DNA from: JAUXFS01 sp050329575
Lineage (GTDB): Bacteria; Pseudomonadota; Alphaproteobacteria; Rhodospirillales; Defluviicoccaceae
Reading direction: 5' to 3'
Assembly (NCBI GenBank): GCA_050329575.1
Contig: JBHJOP010000041.1
Span: 1-64,000, forward strand
Length of the DNA: 64,000 bases
Below are positions 8,061 through 17,289 of this stretch, one piece after another. A program made the position numbers and the translations under genes. The notes under the pieces were generated by a model. That model worked only from the letters and a program-made list of their open reading frames with translations, was not told the origin of the DNA and ran no database searches. The stretch's first letter is position 1. Every line of letters begins with the position of its first letter.

Positions 8061-9245
8061 TCAGAGGATCCGCTCGAAGACGAGATGCTTCAGCGCCGCC
8101 AACAGCCGGCCGAACAACCCGAGCTTCTCGACCGAACCGCCCGCCAGCAGCGGTACCTCCACCGTCTCTGCCCCCGGGGCGGTTACCCTCAGCACCGCCA
8201 GCCGATCGCCGGCACCGATCGGCGCCGGAACCGGCCCGTCGTAGACGACCGTTACCTTCATCTCCCGTCGCGCCGCCTGCGGCAGCGTCACCGTGAGGTC
8301 CCGCTCGATCACCAGCGGCACGGTATCGGCCCTCCCGAGCCACACCTCCGCGGTGGCGATCTCGTCGCCCGCCTTGAACAGCGCGTAGTTGTCGAACTCG
8401 CGGAAACCCCAGGAGATCAGGCGTTCGGCTTCCTGGGCGCGCTCGCGGACGCCGGCGAGACCATTGACCACCAGGATCAGCCGGCGATCGCCCCGCTTCG
8501 CCGATGCCGTCAGCCCGTAGCCCGAGGCCTCGGTGTGGCCGGTCTTCAAGCCGTCGGCACCCAGATCCTTGTACAGGAGCGGGTTCCGGTTGCCCTGGCG
8601 GATTCCGTTGTAGGTGAACTCCTTCTCCGCGTAGTAGTGGTAGTGCTCGGGAAAATCCTCGATCGTGCGAAGCGCGAGCAGGGCGAGGTCGCGGGCGGTG
8701 GTCACCTGGTCGGGATCCGGCCAGCCGGTGGAATTGCGGAACACGCTCCCGCGCAGGCCGATCTCCCGGCCGCGGTCAGTCATCTCGCGGGCGAACGTCG
8801 CCTCGTCCTTGGCCAACGCCTCGGCGACCACGATGCAGGCGTCGTTGCCCGACTGGACGATGATGCCGCGGATCAGGTCCTCGACCTTGACGCTCGCCCC
8901 GGGGGCCAGGAACATCGTCGAACCACCACTCGCGGCGCCGCCCTTGCGCCACGCGTTCTCGCTCACCGGCAGGGTGTCATCCAGCCTCAGTCGCCCGTCG
9001 TGCAGTCGTTCGAACAGCACGTAAACGGTCATCATCTTGCTCATCGACGCCGGCGCCATCGGCGCGTCGGCATCCTCTTCGAGCAGCACGGCGCCGGTGC
9101 CGGCGTCCATCAGCAGCGCTTGTCGCGCCGGCGTTTCCAGGGCCGACACCGACCAGGCGGGCGCCATCGTCGCTGCAATCAGGCCGATCAGCAGACCACG
9201 CGCCAGCAAAAGGATGAACGGCGGTTTCACGTGATCAGGTCGCAT
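8061..9245 (-). CDS. dacA: D-alanyl-D-alanine carboxypeptidase (DacA/PBP5 type)
   Basis: The 394-residue protein has an N-terminal signal peptide (hydrophobic core at about 9-28). The penicillin-binding triad follows: SMSK at 67-70, SGN at 132-134 and KTGHT near 233. A C-terminal beta-rich PBP5_C-like domain is followed by an amphipathic tail (LGLFGRLLAALKHL) typical of membrane anchoring. It trims the terminal D-Ala from peptidoglycan stem peptides in the periplasm. It lies between rlpA and tmk, within an envelope gene group (mltB-rlpA-dacA). Confidence 0.93.
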   Translation of the reverse strand: MRPDHVKPPFILLLARGLLIGLIAATMAPAWSVSALETPARQALLMDAGTGAVLLEEDADAPMAPASMSKMMTVYVLFERLHDGRLRLDDTLPVSENAWRKGGAASGGSTMFLAPGASVKVEDLIRGIIVQSGNDACIVVAEALAKDEATFAREMTDRGREIGLRGSVFRNSTGWPDPDQVTTARDLALLALRTIEDFPEHYHYYAEKEFTYNGIRQGNRNPLLYKDLGADGLKTGHTEASGYGLTASAKRGDRRLILVVNGLAGVRERAQEAERLISWGFREFDNYALFKAGDEIATAEVWLGRADTVPLVIERDLTVTLPQAARREMKVTVVYDGPVPAPIGAGDRLAVLRVTAPGAETVEVPLLAGGSVEKLGLFGRLLAALKHLVFERIL

Positions 9246-9375
9246 GTCTGTTCATCCGTCTCGATCTCCTGTGCGGGCTCCTCGGCGCGCGGGACCCGGC
9301 GTTCCGGCATCGCCGCCGCGACCGGCCGTGACGGCACCGGGCGGCGCGGGAAGGAGAAGCCGTCATCGGTCGGCG

Positions 9376-10257
9376 TCACTCGAACACCAAGCGGGAGTCC
9401 GGGTAGCCTGCGCGCAGCGCCGCGGCCAGCAGCCGATCGGCCTCCGCGGAGGACGACAGCGGTCCGAGTCGGACACGATAAACGCTGCGCGCGCCGTCGG
9501 CGAGCGGGTCGATGCGCACCGGCCCCAGTCCCGACAGCCGGTCGCGCGCCCGGGTCGCGTTGTCGAACTGGGAATAGGCTCCAGCCTGGATATAGAGCAA
9601 TGCCGCCGCGTCGGTCGAGACCGGGACGATCGCCACCGAAGCATCTTCCCCCGTCCCCGGTGACCCCAATGACCCGGATGACGATGCCGCCGTTCGCGGC
9701 GCGCCGCCGCTCGCCATCGCCAGCGCGCGTCTCTCGTCGGCAATGATCTCGACCTTCACCCGGGCGGTGCCCGACTGCTGGAACCCCAGCAGCTGCGCCG
9801 CACGGCGCGACAGGTCGATGATCCGTCCCTTGGCGAACGGCCCGCGGTCGTTGACGCGGATCTTCATCGACCGTCCGTTCTCCAGATTGGTCACCCGGAC
9901 GACGCTCGGCATCGGCAGCGTGCGATGGGCGGCCGACACCTCGTTCATGTCGAAGATCTCGCCATTGGCGGTCGGCTTGCCGTGGAACTCCGCGCCGTAC
10001 CACGAGGCGATGCCGATCTCGACGTAATCGTAATCGACCTTCGGGTGGTACCACTGGCCGTTGATCTGATAGGGTTTGCCGACCTTGTAGGGGGCGGCGG
10101 GCGGCGTCGGTTCCACGACGCGCTCACGGTCGGCGCAGTTGGCGACGAACACGGCGAACACGATCGCGCCCGCGAACGGCAGCATTCGCGGCCGCCGGCT
10201 GCCCCCGCTTCCCGACCGCCGCCATCCCGTCATCGCCCGGTTTCCCTGCCGCCTCAT
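9376..10257 (-). CDS. rlpA: RlpA-type septal ring lytic transglycosylase with SPOR domain
   Basis: The 293-residue product has a hydrophobic N-terminus ending at a Cys (FAVFVANC), a likely lipobox. Then comes a double-psi beta-barrel domain (IGIASWYGAEFHGKPTANGE, VNDRGPFAKGRIIDLSR), which cleaves denuded glycan strands in RlpA proteins. The last ~75 residues form a SPOR domain (LLYIQAGAYSQFDNATRARD) that binds denuded septal peptidoglycan. The start overlaps the mltB stop as ATGA. An internal ATG eight codons in is an alternative start. Both neighbours act on peptidoglycan, so the group probably serves division and cell separation. Confidence 0.92.
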   Translation of the reverse strand: MRRQGNRAMTGWRRSGSGGSRRPRMLPFAGAIVFAVFVANCADRERVVEPTPPAAPYKVGKPYQINGQWYHPKVDYDYVEIGIASWYGAEFHGKPTANGEIFDMNEVSAAHRTLPMPSVVRVTNLENGRSMKIRVNDRGPFAKGRIIDLSRRAAQLLGFQQSGTARVKVEIIADERRALAMASGGAPRTAASSSGSLGSPGTGEDASVAIVPVSTDAAALLYIQAGAYSQFDNATRARDRLSGLGPVRIDPLADGARSVYRVRLGPLSSSAEADRLLAAALRAGYPDSRLVFE

Positions 10258-11486
10258 CCGCCGGCGGCCGATCTCAGGCGCTCCAGCAGCCCGATGGTGG
10301 GGAAACCGTCCGCCGGCAGGCGCTTCTGCACTTGGAAGGTGCGGATCGCACTGCGCGTCTGCGGTCCCACGATGCCGTCGGCGACACCGGGGTCGAGGCC
10401 GAGGGTTTCCAGCAACGACTGGATCTCGATGACCTCGGCGCGCGACAACTGGACGTCGCGCGCCGGGCGGGGAGTGACGAACGGACCCTTGCCCTCCAGC
10501 CGGTCGGCGAAGTGTCCGACGGAGACGGCATACAGGATCGACCGGTTCCAGGTCATGATCGTTCGGAAGTTGTCGTAGACCATCAACGCCGGGCCGCCGG
10601 TCGCCCCTCCCGGCAGAACGATCGAGCCGTTGACGTCAACCGCCGGCAGATCGCGACCGCCGGCGTCGCGCACTCCCAGCCGCTGCCACTCGGCGAGCGG
10701 CTTGCGGATCTCGAGACCACTGAGCGAGAGGTCGAATCCGGCCGGCAACCGCACTTCCCGTCCCCAGGTCCGGTTGTCCTGCCAGCCCGACGCGGCCAGG
10801 TAGTTGGCCGCGGACGCGAACACGTCGCCGAGATCCCGCCACAGGTCGCGCCGTCCGTTGCCGTCGAAATCGACGGCGAAGTCGCGGTACGTCGTCGGGA
10901 TGAACTGCGGCTGCCCCATCGCCCCGGCCCACGAACTCTGAGCGGAGACCGGAACGTCGTCGCTGGCGACGATCTGGAGCAGCGCCAGCAGCTGCTGGCG
11001 GAAGAAGACGCTGCGCCGCTCGTCGAAGGCGAGTGTTGCGACCGCCGCGACCGCCGGAAAGGTCCCGGTGAAGTCACCGAAATTGCTCTCCAGCCCCCAC
11101 AACGCCACCAGGAACCGAGGCTGCACGCCGTATCGGCGGGCGATCGCTTCGAGCAGCGGACGGTGACGGGCGAGTTCGACACGTCCGCGCTCGATCCGTG
11201 CCGGCGTCACCCGCTTGTCCAGATAGCCCCAGAACGTCTCGACGAACTCCGGCTGTCGGCGATCGAGCTCGATCACCCGCTCGATCGGTTGGACGCCTGC
11301 GAACGCCCGGTCGAAGGTCTCGGGGCCGATGCCCCGCGCCAGCGCCTCGTCGCGAAAGCCGGCCACCCACGCCTCGAAGGTCGCGGTTTCGCCGCGGGCG
11401 GCGCCAGCGCCGAACGGAGACGCGACGACCAAGGCCGTGAGCACGATCACGACCCGGAGGCCGAGCATGGGGGAGAGCGATGGCAT
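10254..11486 (-). CDS. mltB: lytic murein transglycosylase, MltB family, with peptidoglycan-binding domain
   Basis: I start at the internal ATG at 11486 because it gives a clean signal peptide (LGLRVVIVLTALVVASPFG); the frame is open for 25 more codons upstream. The ~410-residue protein has the SLT_2 fold with the catalytic glutamate in VALWGLESNFG, then AGAMGQPQFIPTTY and VFASAANYLA. The final ~60 residues are a PG_binding_1 domain (IQSLLETLGLDPGVADGIVG). It cleaves the MurNAc-GlcNAc bond with formation of anhydro-MurNAc. It is translationally coupled to rlpA. Confidence 0.92.
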   Translation of the reverse strand: MPSLSPMLGLRVVIVLTALVVASPFGAGAARGETATFEAWVAGFRDEALARGIGPETFDRAFAGVQPIERVIELDRRQPEFVETFWGYLDKRVTPARIERGRVELARHRPLLEAIARRYGVQPRFLVALWGLESNFGDFTGTFPAVAAVATLAFDERRSVFFRQQLLALLQIVASDDVPVSAQSSWAGAMGQPQFIPTTYRDFAVDFDGNGRRDLWRDLGDVFASAANYLAASGWQDNRTWGREVRLPAGFDLSLSGLEIRKPLAEWQRLGVRDAGGRDLPAVDVNGSIVLPGGATGGPALMVYDNFRTIMTWNRSILYAVSVGHFADRLEGKGPFVTPRPARDVQLSRAEVIEIQSLLETLGLDPGVADGIVGPQTRSAIRTFQVQKRLPADGFPTIGLLERLRSAAGG

Positions 11487-11700
11487 GTCGAGCGGACCCG
11501 ATGTCCTCCACATCGTCGAGCGGCGGCGTGCGGTCCTTATTGCCACAACCGGCGCCGCCAACGCAAATATCCGACGGCAGCGGTCCGGCGAGCGCGCTCT
11601 CGACCCGCGCCGCGGCCGGTTGCCGGCCGATGGCGGTCGCGAATCGCCGCAACCGCCGGGTTGCGCGGGGATGCCGGGAAGGCGGTCGCCGTCGCCCGGT

Positions 11701-12369
11701 TCAGTTGGCGGTTTCCATCGGCGCGAATCGAACGGGCAGCACCTCCCGGGTCTTGACGCGCCCCTGCAGGGTCCTCTCGACCACCATCAGGGTCTGCGCG
11801 TCCGCGAGGCCGGCGGGAATGACCATCCTGCCCCCCGGCTTGAGCTGCGTGATCAGTGCCGCCGGCACCAGCTCGGACGCGGCACAGACGACGATCCTGT
11901 CGAACGGTGCGCGTTCCGGCCATCCGTGCTCGCCGTTGCCGACCCGCATCTCGACATTGGCGTAGCCCCGCGGCGCCAGTCGTTTGCGCGCCTGCACCGC
12001 CAGTTCCTCGATGATCTCGACGCTGTAGACCTTTCCCGCCAGCTCGGCGAGGACGGCGGTGTGATAGCCGAGGCCGGTGCCGACCTCGAGAACCGCGTCG
12101 GTGGACCGGATCTCGGCGAGATCGGTCATCAGGGCGATGATGAACGGTTGCGAGATGGTCTTCTCGTAGCCGATCGGCAGCGGCCGGTCGATGTAGGCAT
12201 AGGCCGAGAGTTCGGCCGGCACGAACTCGTGACGGGGAACCCGGGCCATGACCTCCAGCACCCGGTCGTCGAGCATCTCCTTGCCGATCTGCGCGCGGGC
12301 GACATAGGCATGGGCGGTGATCACCTGGACCATCTCGTCCCGCTGCTGTCTCAGGTGTCCGTCGGTCAT
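11701..12369 (-). CDS. pcm: protein-L-isoaspartate O-methyltransferase
   Basis: The 222-residue SAM-dependent methyltransferase initiates repair of isomerised aspartyl residues. Visible motifs are DRPLPIGYEKTISQPF (the family signature around the substrate site), VLEVGTGLGYHTAVLAEL (SAM motif I) and LKPGGRMVIPAG. The ATG is at 12369; the same frame is open further upstream inside the kinase gene, but family homology begins here. It lies 61 bases downstream of the hybrid kinase on the same strand, and 214 bases without a gene separate it from mltB. Confidence 0.92.
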   Translation of the reverse strand: MTDGHLRQQRDEMVQVITAHAYVARAQIGKEMLDDRVLEVMARVPRHEFVPAELSAYAYIDRPLPIGYEKTISQPFIIALMTDLAEIRSTDAVLEVGTGLGYHTAVLAELAGKVYSVEIIEELAVQARKRLAPRGYANVEMRVGNGEHGWPERAPFDRIVVCAASELVPAALITQLKPGGRMVIPAGLADAQTLMVVERTLQGRVKTREVLPVRFAPMETAN

Positions 12370-12430
12370 AGCGAGTCGGTTCCGGCCCCCCGGTCCCAGG
12401 TGGGTCAGCTTAGCCGAAATCGGCGGCCAT

Positions 12431-15400
12431 TCACAGAGGGCGCTCGCCGGGATCGGCGGGCGCCTGCGGCCGCGAGCGGCGCAATTCGAGCATCTCGCGC
12501 ACCTTCTCGGCCAGCTGCTCCTTGCGGTAGGGTTTGTGGAGGACCCCGCCCGAGCCGTCGGTCGGTCGACCGGCGGACTTCGCTTGCGGGGCGTTCCCCG
12601 AAGCGAACAGGATGCATGCGTCCGGATGACGCTTCCGCAGCATCTCCGCGAGCTGGACCCCGGTCGAGCCGTCGGGCAAGTCGACGTCGGTGAGCACGAG
12701 ATCGAGTCTGCCCAGGGGTTCGACCCGTTGCCGAGCCTCCTCCCCGTTGCCGGCCTCGAGAACCTCGTAGCCTTGCTTGCGCAACAGATTGACGGCGGTC
12801 CGGCGCGCGCGGTCGTCGCTGTCGACGACCAGCAACACCTCGGCGGCGTCGCTGGTCCGAGCCAGCCGTGGCGGCGACGCAAGCGCTTCCGGGGCGGCCG
12901 CACGCGCGCGCGGCAGATACAGCTTCACCGACGTGCCGCGGTCGATCGCACTGTCGACGGCGACGTGGCCGCCCGACTGCCGGACGAACCCGTAGACCAT
13001 GCTGAGGCCGAGGCCGCTGCCCTCGCCGACCTTCTTGGTCGTGAAGAACGGCTCGAAAATCCGCTCGACCACCTCCGGCGCCATCCCGGTTCCGGTGTCG
13101 GAGACGGCCAGCATGACGAACTCGGCGGGCGCGAATTCCCGCTCCTTGACGACGTCTTCGGGGCCGATGACGGCGTTCTCGGTGGCGATGGTCAACTCGC
13201 CGCCGCCGGGCATGGCGTCACGGGCGTTGACCACGAGGTTGAGAAGCGCGCTCTCCAGCTGTCCGCGATCGATCATGGTCTCCCACAGACCGGGCGCGAG
13301 AACCTCGCGGATGCGGATCCTCGCACCCAGAGTGCGACGCATGAGGTCGGTCATCTCGCTGACGACACGATTGAGATCGGTCGCGATCGGATGCAAGCGC
13401 TGACGGCGCGAGAACGCGAGCAGGCTGTGGGTCAGTTCGGCGCCGCGTTCCGCCGACCAGATGGCGTCCGCAACCAGTTCTCGGTTTTCTTCGTCGATCG
13501 AGCCACTTTCCTCAAGAAGCTGAAGATTGCCAAGAATAATGGCGAGCAAGTTATTGAAGTCATGGGCGATACCTCCCGTGAACTGGCCGATCACCTCCAG
13601 CTTCTGGGCATGCCGAAGTTGCTCTTCGGTCTGTTTTCGCTCGGTGATGTCCTCCTTGACGGCGACGTAATGGGTGATCTTGCCGCGGGCGTCGCGGACA
13701 GGCGCGATCGACGCCAGTTCCCAGAACAGCTCACCGTTCTTGCGCCTGTTGTGGAACTCGCCGCTCCACACATCGCCGCCGCTGATCGTCCGCCACAAGT
13801 GCTGGTACTCCTCGGCGGTCGTCTCTCCCGACCTGAGGATACCGGGATTCTTGCCGACGACCTCGGCGTAGGTGTAGCCGGTCACCTCCACGAACTTGGG
13901 ATTGACGTATTCGATCCGGCCGTCGACGTCGGTGATGATGACCGATACCGGGCTCTGCTCGATCGCCTGGAACAGCTTGCCGAGATCGCGCTCGGCGCGG
14001 CGTTGCGCGGAGACGTCCTTGACGAACAGCAGGAACTGGTCCTTGTGATCCCAGCGCACGGGCACGGCCTGCATCTCCGCGAAGGCGATGCTGCGATCGG
14101 GACGGACGATCTCGATCTCGGCCACGTCGCGTTCGATCAGCGGATAGCCGAACGGCGCGCCGATCAGGTCGGTGGCCCGATACCCGAAAACGATCTCCGC
14201 GGCCCGGTTGGCGAACCGGATTTCCCGGTTCTCGTCGACGATGACGATGCCGATCGACTGCGCCTCGATGATCGATCGCAGCCGCGCCTCGCTGTCGCGG
14301 AGAGCCTTCTCCGCCCGCTTCCGTTCGGTGATGTCGCGGATGATGCCGGTGAAGAAGCGCTGTTCGTCGAGGGTCCACATCGACAGCGACAACTCGATCG
14401 GGATCTCCCGACCGCACTTGGTCAACCCCTCCATCTCGACGGTCTTGCCGATCACGTGGGCTTCGCCGCCGATGGTCATCCGCTCGAGCCCTTCGCCGTG
14501 GGCGGTCCGATAGCGCGCCGGGATGATGGTGCCGAGCGGCTTTCCCAGGGCCTCCGTCGCGGCGTAACCGAAGATCCGTTCGGCGGCCCGATTCCACGAC
14601 ACCACGGTGCCCGCGCCGTCGATGGAGACGATGGCATCGTTGGCCGACTCGGCGATGCTGCGGAACCGCTCCTCGCTCTCCTGGAGGCTGTTCTCGGCCT
14701 CGATACGGTCGGTCACGTCCTCGAACAACGACACCACCTCGCCGCTCGGCAGCTTGTAGGCGTTGACCTCGCGCCAGCCGGCGATGCGCTCGTCGCGATA
14801 GAGGGCGGCGGGCAGGTGCTGCGGCTCGCCCGTGCGCCAGGCCTTCCTGAACGCGTCGAGCAGACCGAAGGACTCGATGCCGGGAAACACCTCCGTCACC
14901 CTGCGGCCGATCACGTCCTCGCGCCGCAACGTGTCGATGCGTTCGCCCGCCCGATTGAAGTCCTTGATGACGAAATCGTCGCCGCCGTCGACCGCTTCGT
15001 AGATGGCCCCTCCGGTGACCATGTTGTCGAACAGATCGCGGAACCGCTTCTCGCCCTCGCGAAGGTGCCTCAGGATGGGATCACTGGTGGCGAAGAACGC
15101 GAACGTCCCGAGGGTGATCAGGAACAGCGCGACGATCGCGACGACCGCCGCGGCCTTGATGTACGGGGCACGGATCTCGCTGACGTCGATCTTGGCGATG
15201 ACGGCGAGATCGAGCGCCGTGACCGGGGCGAACGCCGCCAGGAACTCGGTCCCCGCCCGGTCGCGGACGATCAGCGTTCCCGATCGGCCGGCCAGAGCAT
15301 TGCGCATTGGTTCGGCGAGAAACGAGGCCAGCGCGTCACCGTCCTGCGGCTTCGCTGCCGACCGGCGAAATCCTAGCAGAAAGATCGCGTCCCCGGCCTC

Positions 15401-15709
15401 GCCGCGGCCGATGAAGAACTGCCCGGTCTTGCCGAAGCCGACATCGCCTTCGTAGGCGGCGCGAACCCGGTCGATGACGCTGGCAAGCCGGCGGCCCGGA
15501 TCGTCGTCGACCTCGCGCTCGAAACGAGCGATCGATTCGATCAGGCGCGCATGGCTGTCGGCCAGCGTCTCGAGGCGTGCCCTCTGCTCTTCGAACGCCG
15601 TGTGGTAGAGTGACCCGAAGGCCGTCCCGCCGATGACGATCGCGACCGCCGTCATGATCAGAAACAGAGACAGGAGTCGCCGGTGGTCCTGCTCCTTGCC
15701 GATTTTCAC
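12431..15709 (-). CDS. hybrid sensor histidine kinase with four PAS domains and C-terminal receiver
   Basis: The start is a GTG overlapping the response-regulator stop (GTGA), giving 1092 residues. TM1 spans about 11-35, an extracytoplasmic Cache-like sensor about 36-183 (FGKTGQFFIGRGEAGDAIFL), and TM2 about 184-206. Four PAS/PAC units follow (about 217-715), recognisable from repeated ERF/RLRS, WNRAAERIFGY and DITERK-type boundaries. The H-box is FTGGIAHDFNN near 735, then the ATPase core (NLVVNARDAMPGGG, SDTGTGMAPEV, GLGLSMVYG). The last ~120 residues are a receiver (LLVVDSDDRAR, LVLTDVDLPDGSTG). It senses an outside signal and several internal ones, but no cofactor is identifiable. With the coupled receiver gene it forms a phosphorelay, divergent from the kai genes. 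Confidence 0.9.
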   Translation of the reverse strand: MKIGKEQDHRRLLSLFLIMTAVAIVIGGTAFGSLYHTAFEEQRARLETLADSHARLIESIARFEREVDDDPGRRLASVIDRVRAAYEGDVGFGKTGQFFIGRGEAGDAIFLLGFRRSAAKPQDGDALASFLAEPMRNALAGRSGTLIVRDRAGTEFLAAFAPVTALDLAVIAKIDVSEIRAPYIKAAAVVAIVALFLITLGTFAFFATSDPILRHLREGEKRFRDLFDNMVTGGAIYEAVDGGDDFVIKDFNRAGERIDTLRREDVIGRRVTEVFPGIESFGLLDAFRKAWRTGEPQHLPAALYRDERIAGWREVNAYKLPSGEVVSLFEDVTDRIEAENSLQESEERFRSIAESANDAIVSIDGAGTVVSWNRAAERIFGYAATEALGKPLGTIIPARYRTAHGEGLERMTIGGEAHVIGKTVEMEGLTKCGREIPIELSLSMWTLDEQRFFTGIIRDITERKRAEKALRDSEARLRSIIEAQSIGIVIVDENREIRFANRAAEIVFGYRATDLIGAPFGYPLIERDVAEIEIVRPDRSIAFAEMQAVPVRWDHKDQFLLFVKDVSAQRRAERDLGKLFQAIEQSPVSVIITDVDGRIEYVNPKFVEVTGYTYAEVVGKNPGILRSGETTAEEYQHLWRTISGGDVWSGEFHNRRKNGELFWELASIAPVRDARGKITHYVAVKEDITERKQTEEQLRHAQKLEVIGQFTGGIAHDFNNLLAIILGNLQLLEESGSIDEENRELVADAIWSAERGAELTHSLLAFSRRQRLHPIATDLNRVVSEMTDLMRRTLGARIRIREVLAPGLWETMIDRGQLESALLNLVVNARDAMPGGGELTIATENAVIGPEDVVKEREFAPAEFVMLAVSDTGTGMAPEVVERIFEPFFTTKKVGEGSGLGLSMVYGFVRQSGGHVAVDSAIDRGTSVKLYLPRARAAAPEALASPPRLARTSDAAEVLLVVDSDDRARRTAVNLLRKQGYEVLEAGNGEEARQRVEPLGRLDLVLTDVDLPDGSTGVQLAEMLRKRHPDACILFASGNAPQAKSAGRPTDGSGGVLHKPYRKEQLAEKVREMLELRRSRPQAPADPGERPL

Positions 15710-16119
15710 GCGTCCTCTCCCGTGCCGGCGACGGGATCCGGATGGTCGTGATCGAGGGCCAGGGCTTCGCGCAACCGCGTGACGCTCACCGGTTTGCTGA
15801 GCGTGGTGACCGACCGCAACCCCTTGAACTCCGCCAGCACTCGGGCGTTGACGGCATAGTCGGGACTGTAGCCGGTGATGATGATCAGGTCGGCCTCGCA
15901 CTTCTGGTCGACCAGCCACAGAATCAGCTCGTTGCCGTCGATGTCGGGCATCACCATGTCGAGAACGATGGTATCGGGGGGTTGGCGCCGATAGGCGGCC
16001 TGGAAATCGCGCCCGTGATTGGTGATCTCGGTCTGGTAGCCGAGGCGCGCTGCGACCTTGCCGACGAACGTGGCAAACTTCGGCTCGTCGTCGACGACCA
16101 GTAAACGCTTTGCACTCAT
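15706..16119 (-). CDS. single-domain response regulator
   Basis: The 137-residue product is one receiver domain and nothing else. The acidic pair is in VVDDEPKF, the phosphoacceptor Asp in IVLDMVMPDIDG, the Thr in IIITGYS and the Lys in LSKPVSV. It has no output domain, so it works by protein contact or as a phosphorelay intermediate, in the manner of CheY or DivK. It is co-translated with the hybrid kinase (4-base overlap) and starts 226 bases from the divergent kai unit. Confidence 0.9.
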   Translation of the reverse strand: MSAKRLLVVDDEPKFATFVGKVAARLGYQTEITNHGRDFQAAYRRQPPDTIVLDMVMPDIDGNELILWLVDQKCEADLIIITGYSPDYAVNARVLAEFKGLRSVTTLSKPVSVTRLREALALDHDHPDPVAGTGEDA

Positions 16120-16345
16120 GCTCGAAATCCGCTAGTCCGATCGCAGTATCGAAGGGGTTTGGCATGCGTGTCCAGTCGACATTGCAGGAGACGAGCCTCC
16201 GGCCGACGAAACGGACGCGGGCGCGGGACTCGCGTCGCGGCACGGTCTCGGCCGGAGGGCCGTGGTCGAATGGGTCCGCCCCCGAGGCACGCACCGCCAT
16301 GCCCCCCCCGGGGAGGGCCGTAGCGCCCCGTACGACTTCGGCGGA
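16120..16345. promoter_or_regulatory. divergent intergenic region between kinase/regulator and kai unit
   Basis: This 226-base interval separates two divergent transcription units and must hold promoters for both. No convincing -35/-10 pair, palindrome or terminator stands out by eye. An in-frame ATG at 16262 lies inside it, so the downstream gene could start earlier than called. Confidence 0.3.
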
Positions 16346-17281
16346 ATGGCGATGCCAGGCCCTGTCGTGAGCCCGGAACGCCGCGGATTCACCGTGCTGC
16401 TGATCGAGGACAACGCGACCGACGCCGGGATGGTGCGGCGGATGCTGGCAGAAAGGACCGATGCCGACGGCTTCGATGTCGTTCACTACGAGGACCTGGA
16501 CCAAGCGGCCAAGAGCCTCGACGATCCCGAGTTCGATGCGGTCATGATCGGCTTGGCGGCGGCGGACGAGGCCGACCTCGAGGTGGTGGCGGAGATGCGG
16601 AGGCATGGCTCGCCACCTCCGATCTTCGTGCTGAGCGAAACCGATGACGAACGGTTCGCCGTCCAAGCGATCCGCGCCGGCGCCCAGGACTGCCTGCCGA
16701 AGGGACATCTCGCGCCAGCCGCGCTCGCCCGGTCGCTCCGGTGCGGGATCGAGCGGGCGAGACTCGCGAGGGCCCGGAGCGAACCGACGGCGCGGAGCGA
16801 CGGCAGGGACGAATTGGAGACCTGGGCCGCCATGTGCAGCCCGGCGCCGCTGCGGGTCGCCCGGAAGAGCTTCGGGCAGTCGTCTCTACGGGATGCCGAC
16901 GCGGCCTTCTTCGCCGATCTCGTCGTTCGCTATCAGGACATCCTCGACCGGTCTCTCGAGGAACGGGCGATGAAGACGAATAAGGGGGTTGTCGAGGACC
17001 TGAGGGGTCTGGCAGATCAACTGGGGGCGTTCGGCGCCAGCCCGCGCGACGTCATCGAGTTGCACACGGCTGCGATCGCGACCAAGCTGAAGCGGCAGCC
17101 CCTGCAGAAGGCCAAGGCCTACGTCCTCGAGGCTCGTCTTTTGTTGCTCAAGCTCATGGGAGATTTGGCGTCCTTCTATCGGAACTTGTCCTGGGGCAAG
17201 GCAGCCGCCCTCGGCGGCCGGCTCCCGGTCAACAAGGTTCGGCCCACCCGGGGGCGCGGTCCGGGGTTAGCTCGAAAGTAG
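16346..17281 (+). CDS. pseudo-receiver protein with KaiA/RsbU-like C-terminal domain
   Basis: The 311-residue protein (from the ATG at 16346) opens with a receiver fold: VLLIEDNATDAG has the acidic pair E21/D22, FVLSETDD the Ser at 97 and CLPKGHL the Lys at 119. The phosphoacceptor position in FDAVMIGLAAAD is Gly (about residue 69), so it should not be phosphorylated in the normal way. Residues about 185-284 form an all-helical domain with ASPRDVIELHTAAI and LEARLLLLKLMGDLASFYRNL. Order and spacing recall the KaiA C-terminal domain (EIH, then YRLTLID...YR) and the related RsbU N-terminal fold. A pseudo-receiver plus this domain is the KaiA layout. The gene is 8 bases ahead of kaiB. It probably modulates KaiC; this is inference from context and remembered motifs. 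A longer form from 16262 is possible. Confidence 0.72.
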   Translation: MAMPGPVVSPERRGFTVLLIEDNATDAGMVRRMLAERTDADGFDVVHYEDLDQAAKSLDDPEFDAVMIGLAAADEADLEVVAEMRRHGSPPPIFVLSETDDERFAVQAIRAGAQDCLPKGHLAPAALARSLRCGIERARLARARSEPTARSDGRDELETWAAMCSPAPLRVARKSFGQSSLRDADAAFFADLVVRYQDILDRSLEERAMKTNKGVVEDLRGLADQLGAFGASPRDVIELHTAAIATKLKRQPLQKAKAYVLEARLLLLKLMGDLASFYRNLSWGKAAALGGRLPVNKVRPTRGRGPGLARK

Positions 17282-17289
17282 AACGGCCA

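Noticed and set aside
12317..15376. A plus-strand open frame of 1019 residues over the hybrid kinase
   Set aside because: It mirrors the PAS-kinase gene in the antisense frame with Asp/Arg/Leu-rich composition and no motif.
16262..16345. Upstream start for the KaiA-like gene
   Set aside because: The extra 28 residues are not receiver-like and lie in the divergent promoter region; the ATG at 16346 is more likely, though not proven.
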